From positions 1 through 10,693 of the forward strand of contig JAKIUX010000013.1 of assembly GCA_021647345.1 (NCBI GenBank): a stretch of 10,693 nt of DNA. Reading direction: 5' to 3'. The position numbers and the translations under genes are program-made. Below the pieces are notes generated by a model. That model saw only the letters and a list, made by a program, of their open reading frames with translations. It did no database searches and was not told the origin of the DNA. The stretch is from Hydrogenimonas sp. (GTDB lineage Bacteria > Campylobacterota > Campylobacteria > Campylobacterales > Hydrogenimonadaceae). Below are positions 5,714-10,693 of the stretch, piece after piece; positions within the stretch are counted from its first letter, which is position 1, and every line of letters starts with the position of its first letter.

Positions 5714-7081
5714 ATGAGAGTTTCCGTCAGGAAGATGTTGTTTGCATTTACGGTTTTGACCATTACGCTGTTGAGCGGATGTACCACTCCGACCAAAGAG
5801 AAGGTTCAACAAGAGAGCGAAACGGTTAAAACCGAGAGTGTAAAAGCTGCTGAAGAGAGTTTGTCGAAAGAGACGGTCCAAAGCTCGGCTCCAGCCAAAG
5901 AGGCGGCACCGGCACCTGTTGAAACTCCTGCAGTAGCGGAGGTGCCCAAACCGCAAAACGGCGGAAGTGAACCTTTTTTCGAACCTAACCTGCTTTCAGA
6001 AAAAGAGGTTGTACACCCGCCTTTTGAGTGGGGAGACTGTACCGTCTGCCACAAAGACAAACATCCTGATAAGAGCAAGAACTATGACCTTATAATGGAT
6101 ACACCAGACCTATGCTATCAGTGTCACGATAAAGATCTTAAAGAGGGAAAAAAGTTCATTCACGGACCTGTTGCGGCAGGAGCATGTACAGCCTGCCACA
6201 ATCCTCACAAATCACCAAACAAACGTCTTCTTGTCGCTTCCAATATAAACGAACTTTGCACATCGTGCCATACGGCAAAGGGTGAATTTTTGCACAAAAC
6301 AGACAATATTCACCCGCCTGTTAAAGATCAATGCATCAATTGCCACGATCCTCATACTGAAGATTACAAATTTCAGCTCAAAGCGGACGGCAAGAAAAAT
6401 CTATGTCTGATGTGCCATGCAGACAAAAAAGAGTGGATCGAGAACTCCAAGAACAAACATGGTGCATTAAATAGGTCAAACGGATGCCAGGAGTGCCACG
6501 ACCCTCACGGCACCGGACAACCGAAAATGATCAAAGCGGACTCTATTATGAATATGTGTCTTAAGTGCCACAACGAACCTCTCAAGCGTGACGAAGATGG
6601 TGTAAAACTTGTAAATATGGCAAAACACCTCGAAGAGAATCCAGACTGGCACGGTCCAATACAGTGGGGAGACTGCGCCATGTGTCACAATCCGCATGGA
6701 AGCCCAAATTTCCGAATGCTCAAAAAACCGTTCCCGTCAACGTTCTACGCAAACTTTGATGTAAACAATTACATATGCTTTGAGTGTCACGAGTCTAAAA
6801 AGATGACCGAGCCGCAAACAACCGAATATACCAACTTTAGAAACGGTACACAAAATCTTCACTACGTACATGTCGATAAGAAAAAAGGCAGAACATGCCG
6901 TGCCTGCCACGATTTTCACGGCACGAAAGATTATCCGCACCACCTAAGAAAAAAGACGCAGTTTGGTAAAATCAACTTTCCGATCAGATATATAGAGACA
7001 CCTACAGGCGGTTCCTGCGCGCCCGCATGTCATGCAAGACGCTACTACGATAGGGAAAAACCTATTGTCAACACTAAGTAA
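5714..7081 (+). CDS. Dodecahaem-type c cytochrome lipoprotein (11 CXXCH plus one CX3CH)
   Basis: A 455-residue exported electron-transfer protein. A lipoprotein signal ends in the lipobox LLSGC with Cys23 as lipidation site; Thr at +2 does not signal inner-membrane retention, so an outer-membrane periplasmic face is likely. Residues 24-85 are an A/E/K/P/T-rich tether. Eleven CXXCH sites start at Cys109, 134, 158, 182, 207, 231, 258, 282, 321, 355 and 395. A twelfth, CAPACH (435-440), has three residues between the cysteines. Paired units of the type CXXCHxPH...CXXCH (158-186, 207-235, 258-286, 321-359) match the doubled-CXXCH family. WGDCTVCH and WGDCAMCH (106-113, 318-325) hint at internal duplication. 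No CXXCK site is present, so it is more likely a conduit than an enzyme. GGGGG at 5704-5708 is the ribosome site. The 8-haem gene follows after 9 bp. Confidence 0.92.
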   Translation: MRVSVRKMLFAFTVLTITLLSGCTTPTKEKVQQESETVKTESVKAAEESLSKETVQSSAPAKEAAPAPVETPAVAEVPKPQNGGSEPFFEPNLLSEKEVVHPPFEWGDCTVCHKDKHPDKSKNYDLIMDTPDLCYQCHDKDLKEGKKFIHGPVAAGACTACHNPHKSPNKRLLVASNINELCTSCHTAKGEFLHKTDNIHPPVKDQCINCHDPHTEDYKFQLKADGKKNLCLMCHADKKEWIENSKNKHGALNRSNGCQECHDPHGTGQPKMIKADSIMNMCLKCHNEPLKRDEDGVKLVNMAKHLEENPDWHGPIQWGDCAMCHNPHGSPNFRMLKKPFPSTFYANFDVNNYICFECHESKKMTEPQTTEYTNFRNGTQNLHYVHVDKKKGRTCRACHDFHGTKDYPHHLRKKTQFGKINFPIRYIETPTGGSCAPACHARRYYDREKPIVNTK

Positions 7082-7090
7082 GGAGAGCAA

Positions 7091-8161
7091 ATGAGGAGCA
7101 AAGGAGCCCTTTTCCTTCTCCTCTGCGGCTGGCTGCTGCTTGCCGAAGCCAGAGCAGAAAGTAAACTTCTTGAGATCGAATCTCCAAAAAATATGTCGAT
7201 ATATGACGATGCATTCGCTTCACTTGTAATAAAAACCCCACCCGGAAAGATAAAAAGGCTCGAAATAGAGACCGGCGAAGGGAAACTCTATATTTACAAA
7301 TCGAGCCCAAAAACCGGCTACTACTGTAAAAGCGTAAAACTGAAGCTTGGCGATAACAATATCACAATCACCGCCTACACAGATGACAATAAAACAGAAA
7401 CTAAGAGTCTCAAACTCTTTTACCGCTCAGAAGTTTACGAAATAGCCGAAGAAGCACCATACAAATATAAAAAATATCTCTTTCATAACGACAAAAACGA
7501 GAAGCTCTGCTCTAAATGCCACGATATGAGTCCAGATTTCAAAAAAGTATCGAAAAAGACTATAAAAGCCAAAGGCGCGCTAACAACAGATGTAGAAGTT
7601 CTTGAAAATCCGCAAGACTCTCACTGCTATAGCTGCCACGAGCCGCTCACTTCAAGAAAAAACGGCCACGCACCTTCGGTTAACTTCATGTGTACCGTCT
7701 GCCATACAGGCAAAGCGGGAGAATACAATCTATTGGATGAAGGCAAAAGCAGATATCTTCAGCCTGATCCGATCGCGCCGCGATGCTTCAAATGTCATGA
7801 AAGAGTCGAAGAGACCATGAAGCACAACAGGTCCGATCACGGTCTTACAAAACTTGGCAGATGCAACAAATGTCACAATCCGCACTCCTCTGCAAATGAG
7901 TTTTTTCTAAGAAAACCGATATGGCAGCTATGTACAACTTGTCATGCCGAACAAGCCTCCGGAAAACATGTTATAAACGCTTTCGTCTTTTCAAGAAACA
8001 AAGAGGGTCACCCTACAAGAGGACGACCAGACCCTTCAAGACCGGGGCGTGAACTTGTATGTTCAAGCTGCCACAACCCCCACGGTTCAAAAGGCCCTTT
8101 TCTGCTTAGAACCACAGGCTCGACCCCCTTTAAAGTCTGTAAAAGGTGCCACAAAAAGTAG
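7091..8161 (+). CDS. Octahaem c-type cytochrome with N-terminal beta domain
   Basis: A 356-residue periplasmic cytochrome. A signal peptide (about 1-22, cut after ARA) is followed by a beta-rich, Ig-like domain (about 24-112; LGDNNITITAYTDDN is typical of such folds). Eight CXXCH sites start at Cys140, 179, 201, 232, 258, 281, 324 and 350. The last four form two doubled units, CNKCHNPH...CTTCH and CSSCHNPH...CKRCH, strongly like the repeats of the upstream lipoprotein. Unpaired Cys79 lies in the beta domain. Cys12 is inside the hydrophobic core of the signal and is not a lipobox. The start follows the upstream stop by 9 bp with an AAGGAG site overlapping that stop, so the two are co-translated and probably work together. 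No catalytic CXXCK or known reductase signature is seen; the beta domain may dock a partner protein or a surface. Confidence 0.9.
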   Translation: MRSKGALFLLLCGWLLLAEARAESKLLEIESPKNMSIYDDAFASLVIKTPPGKIKRLEIETGEGKLYIYKSSPKTGYYCKSVKLKLGDNNITITAYTDDNKTETKSLKLFYRSEVYEIAEEAPYKYKKYLFHNDKNEKLCSKCHDMSPDFKKVSKKTIKAKGALTTDVEVLENPQDSHCYSCHEPLTSRKNGHAPSVNFMCTVCHTGKAGEYNLLDEGKSRYLQPDPIAPRCFKCHERVEETMKHNRSDHGLTKLGRCNKCHNPHSSANEFFLRKPIWQLCTTCHAEQASGKHVINAFVFSRNKEGHPTRGRPDPSRPGRELVCSSCHNPHGSKGPFLLRTTGSTPFKVCKRCHKK

Positions 8162-8178
8162 ATTTAATGGATATTTAG

Positions 8179-8216
8179 CAAGAGCCTTTCTTGAATCAAC
8201 ACAAGGATGGCTCTTG
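8179..8216. repeat. Inverted repeat CAAGAGCC/GGCTCTTG after the 8-haem gene
   Basis: Perfect 8-bp arms at 8179-8186 and 8209-8216 enclose 22 nt that contain a further CTTG/CAAG pair (8190-8193 with 8202-8205). It lies 17 bp after the stop codon. No T-run follows on either side, so it may be an mRNA 3' end stabiliser rather than an intrinsic terminator. Confidence 0.4.
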
Positions 8217-8236
8217 AATGCTGGATTGCGGATGCT
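8216..8236. repeat. Degenerate heptamer repeat, three units
   Basis: GAATGCT, GGATTGC and GGATGCT stand in tandem. They resemble the complement of the heptamers at 5003-5037, which read GGATGAT and AGATGTT in the same register. Possibly a decayed dispersed intergenic element. Confidence 0.3.
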
Positions 8237-8267
8237 TAAGAAGAAAAAAGCTACATTACTCAAAGAA

Positions 8268-8293
8268 CCCAATTAAACAAAATTTTAATTGGG
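8268..8293. terminator. Perfect 10-bp hairpin between cytochrome and sensor genes
   Basis: CCCAATTAAA (8268-8277) and TTTAATTGGG (8284-8293) are exact complements around a 6-nt loop. It sits between the cytochrome operon and the promoter of the signalling genes, where a terminator is expected, but the following bases (ACGTTATG) are not a T-run. On the minus strand a T-rich stretch follows only after about 20 bases. Confidence 0.4.
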
Positions 8294-8364
8294 ACGTTAT
8301 GTATCCAAATGGGAGCTCTTGAAAGAGAAAGTTCGACTTATATGTTCACTTATGCAATTCGTTG

Positions 8365-8370
8365 TATAAT
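8365..8370 (+). promoter_or_regulatory. Candidate -10 box for the sensor/regulator operon
   Basis: A consensus TATAAT lies 47 bp before the ATG at 8418. No clear -35 box is seen at the usual spacing (ATGTTC at 8342-8347 is the closest), which is common in Campylobacterota. The AT-rich stretch 8376-8396 follows. Confidence 0.45.
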
Positions 8371-8417
8371 AAATCAAAATTTTATAAATTTAAAATAAGG
8401 CAGAATAGAAATTTTTA

Positions 8418-9527
8418 ATGAAAAAGATAATTGCAGCAGTTACTATTGCCGTCGTAATCGCACTTTTTCTTCTTATACTGAACCTTAGCGAGAAGAGAGA
8501 GGTCAACAAGCGAAACATTGCATACGATAATATAAACAAATTTCTGCTCCATACTTTGAACTCAGAAAAGATGCAATCTCTATCACTTGCGCTAGCCATG
8601 AGCAAAAACAGGGCATTGACCGACGCCATTTTGGAAAAAGATAGGACCAAAGGGTACAAAATAGTACACGACACCACCGAGTCTTTTATAAAACACCTAA
8701 ACAGAAAATATATATATACCCAGATTTTCGGCAAAGGGCTCTCAATTTTCGCTCAGAGCTGGAGCCCTATAGTTTACGGATCTGGTTTAGTTACAGGTAG
8801 AGAAGATCTCATAGAGATAATAAAGAGAAGAACGCCCAAGGCTACCATCTCTACCACCCTTCCTGCCGGAATAAAAGCGTCGGCACCTATCACATACGAC
8901 GGCCACATCATTGGAATTTTAGAAGTGACAACACTTTTTGACAGGATTGTTACAAGACTCAGAGAGTACAAAATAGAGATAGTACCCCTTATTAAAGCCG
9001 ATTTAATCTCGCCTCTCGATCCAGTAAGCAGAAATCCATCTTTTCGCGGCTTCAGGGTGGCCTCTACAAATTTCAGCCGCCATCTTGCCAATACTCTCGC
9101 CTCTCTTGACGACAAAGATTTCCAAGAGCTCATACATACCGACTACCTTGACACAAAAGAGCTCTTTTTCGCCTCTTACCCTATTCAAAACAGCTACGGA
9201 AAGTGGTTCGGCTACTTTATAGCCATCATCACCGCCGAAAATTTCGAAAACTTCTCCGGCAAACAGCAGCCGCTTATAAAAAGTATCTTCACGATGGAGA
9301 GTACAAAAGATGATATTTACCACTACGTCAACTCAGAAAATGAGAATATATACAAAGATATGAGTCCGCAGCAGATAGCAAGAATGAGCGGAAGTATCGA
9401 AGAGAAAGACCGGATACTCTTCGATGAAGCCGCAAAAGAGAAGCTGCGCAAGCTTTCGAAAGAGGAGCTGATCGATCTTATCGTTAACAATTTTCAGAAA
9501 AAAAAGAAAAGAGGGGTTATAAAATAA
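8418..9527 (+). CDS. Membrane-tethered periplasmic dCache-like sensor without output domain
   Basis: A 369-residue protein with one N-terminal membrane segment (about residues 4-22) and a large extracytoplasmic region (about 30-275). That region resembles a double Cache domain of the dCache_3 type found in Campylobacterota sensor proteins: a long alpha helix (30-95), then YTQIFGKGLSIFAQSWSP (100-117), a first beta core around 142-172 and a second module to about 272 ending GKWFGYFIAIIT. The tail (280-369) is charged and helical and lacks HAMP, kinase, GGDEF or chemotaxis output. With no second membrane span it is probably all periplasmic. Its stop overlaps the ATG of the response regulator by one base (TAATG), so it probably acts with that two-component pair as an accessory sensor. 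The ribosome site is weak: AAGG at 8397-8400 is about 17 bases from the ATG. The ligand is unknown. Confidence 0.75.
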   Translation: MKKIIAAVTIAVVIALFLLILNLSEKREVNKRNIAYDNINKFLLHTLNSEKMQSLSLALAMSKNRALTDAILEKDRTKGYKIVHDTTESFIKHLNRKYIYTQIFGKGLSIFAQSWSPIVYGSGLVTGREDLIEIIKRRTPKATISTTLPAGIKASAPITYDGHIIGILEVTTLFDRIVTRLREYKIEIVPLIKADLISPLDPVSRNPSFRGFRVASTNFSRHLANTLASLDDKDFQELIHTDYLDTKELFFASYPIQNSYGKWFGYFIAIITAENFENFSGKQQPLIKSIFTMESTKDDIYHYVNSENENIYKDMSPQQIARMSGSIEEKDRILFDEAAKEKLRKLSKEELIDLIVNNFQKKKKRGVIK

Positions 9528-10183
9528 TGAAAATTCTCCTTTTAGAAGATGAGTATACGCTAAGAAAATCGATTAAGGAGCTGTTGGAAGATTACGGCTA
9601 CATAGTTGATGACTTCTCAGACGGCAAAGAGGTTCTTGAAGCTACTTACGAGGGAACCTACGATCTGCTTCTTCTAGATGTTAACGTACCGGGAGTAGAT
9701 GGTTTTAAACTCCTCGAACAGCTTAGAAAAAACGGTATTAAAACACCAACTATCTTCATAACGTCGCTTACTGAGATAGACAGTATGGAGCGCGGCTATG
9801 ACCTTGGGTGCTGCGACTACATCAAAAAGCCTTTCGATATGAAAGAGTTGAAACTTCGTGTTGCGACCGCTCTTAAATTGGCATCTTTGCGCTCCGACGA
9901 AGAGGTGATAGAGCTGCCTGGCGGATATGAATACCACACCAACTCCTTCACTCTGACGAAAGATAAAAATGAAGTGAACCTCTCTAAAACGGAAAAGATG
10001 ATTTTGGACCTCTTTATAAAGTACAAGAATCAGGTTGTAACACCGGAGATGATAACCGAATATGTCTGGGAAGATTACGTAGACCCGGCGAACGTACGGG
10101 TGCAGATAAACAATCTGAGAAAAAAGCTCAACAAAGATCTTATTAAAAATATACGCGGTGTGGGGTACAAGCTTGAAACTTGA
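9527..10183 (+). CDS. OmpR/PhoB-family response regulator
   Basis: A 218-residue DNA-binding response regulator. The receiver domain (residues 1-115) has the acidic pocket E7-D8, phosphoacceptor Asp51 in LLLLDVNVPG, switch Thr79 in FITS and Lys101 in the KKPF motif. The winged-helix effector domain (about 128-218) has the recognition-helix region NVRVQINNLRKKL and the closing wing IRGVGYKLE. The start is supported by GAGGGG at 9511-9516, ten bases before the ATG and inside the end of the sensor gene; the two overlap at one base. The kinase gene starts within its last codons. The palindrome at 5609-5632 in the cytochrome promoter and the hairpin at 5160-5187 are possible targets, though OmpR-family sites are more often direct repeats. 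Which genes it controls is inference. Confidence 0.95.
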   Translation: MKILLLEDEYTLRKSIKELLEDYGYIVDDFSDGKEVLEATYEGTYDLLLLDVNVPGVDGFKLLEQLRKNGIKTPTIFITSLTEIDSMERGYDLGCCDYIKKPFDMKELKLRVATALKLASLRSDEEVIELPGGYEYHTNSFTLTKDKNEVNLSKTEKMILDLFIKYKNQVVTPEMITEYVWEDYVDPANVRVQINNLRKKLNKDLIKNIRGVGYKLET

Positions 10184-10693
10184 TATTAACGAGTATAGAT
10201 TTTCCCTAAAATACTCCATTATCTACACTCTTATAGTTATGGCTATACTTCTGGTGCCGTTTGCCATATATGACAACTACACATACAACCTCGAAGAGGT
10301 AAAGACAGAGATGGCTCTGAAAAAAAAGAGCATACAGATCATAAACGAGATGGAGAAGTTTGACGGCAGATACCAAAGCACCTTTACATTTCCAAGGTTC
10401 AAAACTTACCAAGCAGGACTATATGATAAAAACGGCAATCCTATATTCACCCTTATAGAAGAGCCGATTTCGGCACTGGAGCTGAAACAGGGCTACCACA
10501 AATCGGGCAACTACAGATTTTACGTAACAGAGTTTCCCGACGATACTTACTTCGGAGCAAGATATCTTGTAACCGGCACTCAATTTAACATATACACCAT
10601 TCTTTTTAATATACTCATAATTTTTCTCTCCATTCTTGCGGTTACATTTCTATTCTCATTTCTGATACTTAAAAACTTCTCGAAACCATTTAA
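10173..10693 (+). CDS. Sensor histidine kinase, N-terminal part (cut by window end)
   Basis: An open frame runs from a TTG at 10173-10175 to the end of the window, giving 173 codons with no stop. It starts MKLDINEYRF if the TTG is read as Met, overlaps the response regulator gene by 11 bases, and has GGGG at 10162-10165 as ribosome site; a GTG at 10158 in frame is an alternative. Topology is that of a kinase sensor: membrane segment 1 (about 14-33), a periplasmic domain of about 110 residues with a PAS/Cache-like strand pattern (YQAGLYDKNGNPIFTLIEE, 79-97), and membrane segment 2 (about 141-167) leading into NFSKPF, the usual lead-in to the dimerisation helix. The kinase core lies outside the window, so the call rests on topology and the position after the regulator. 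Confidence 0.75.
   Translation, partial: MKLDINEYRFSLKYSIIYTLIVMAILLVPFAIYDNYTYNLEEVKTEMALKKKSIQIINEMEKFDGRYQSTFTFPRFKTYQAGLYDKNGNPIFTLIEEPISALELKQGYHKSGNYRFYVTEFPDDTYFGARYLVTGTQFNIYTILFNILIIFLSILAVTFLFSFLILKNFSKPF

Noticed and set aside
8049..8276. 75-codon frame running past the end of the 8-haem cytochrome
   Set aside because: Most of it is the cytochrome gene in another frame; the tail covers hairpin and repeat sequence, with no start signal of its own.
9498..9505. A8 homopolymer near the sensor gene end, with a similar A8 at 10320-10327 in the kinase, as possible phase-variation tracts
   Set aside because: Phase-variable tracts in this group are usually long G/C runs; A8 is short and common in AT-rich genes, and both frames are intact.
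1..10693. CRISPR arrays, tRNA or rRNA genes, insertion sequences
   Set aside because: No regularly spaced identical repeats, no cloverleaf or T-loop signature, and no transposase-like frame or flanking terminal repeats were seen.

Overview
The window looks like a chromosomal segment of a Campylobacterota (epsilonproteobacterial) genome. The strongest clue is the malate:quinone oxidoreductase, which from memory is close to the Helicobacter pylori type. Supporting clues are the dense gene packing, moderately AT-rich sequence, many c-type cytochromes, TATAAT-like -10 boxes in T-rich surroundings, and a dCache-type sensor. I cannot name the genus. No tRNA, rRNA, insertion sequence, CRISPR array or phage gene is visible.

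Left half (about 309-4724, minus strand): a tight three-gene cluster, transcribed right to left with 12-bp gaps. It encodes a membrane-anchored FMN/Fe-S glutamate-synthase-domain protein, malate:quinone oxidoreductase (mqo) and citrate synthase (gltA). Mqo oxidises malate to oxaloacetate and feeds electrons to the quinone pool, and GltA condenses that oxaloacetate with acetyl-CoA. Downstream of gltA (1-308) only a degraded-looking 46-codon reading frame and a 26-nt imperfect repeat are visible.

Middle (about 4725-8161): a divergent intergenic region of nearly 480 bp carries several inverted repeats and a run of degenerate heptamers. After it come rightward genes for electron transfer: a small monohaem cytochrome c, then a two-gene unit. 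That unit encodes a lipoprotein with 11 CXXCH motifs plus one CX3CH motif (up to 12 haems) and an exported 8-haem cytochrome with an N-terminal beta-rich domain. Its promoter has a consensus-like -35/-10 pair with a perfect palindrome between them, a good operator candidate. No catalytic CXXCK haem site, oxidoreductase subunit or outer-membrane porin is present, so the electron donor and acceptor are unknown.

Right end (about 8418-10693): a translationally coupled signalling unit. A membrane-tethered periplasmic dCache-like sensor with no output domain overlaps an OmpR-family response regulator by one base. The regulator overlaps by 11 bases the 5' part of a histidine kinase gene that runs off the window. 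A reasonable inference, not proven here, is that this three-component sensor controls the adjacent cytochrome genes.
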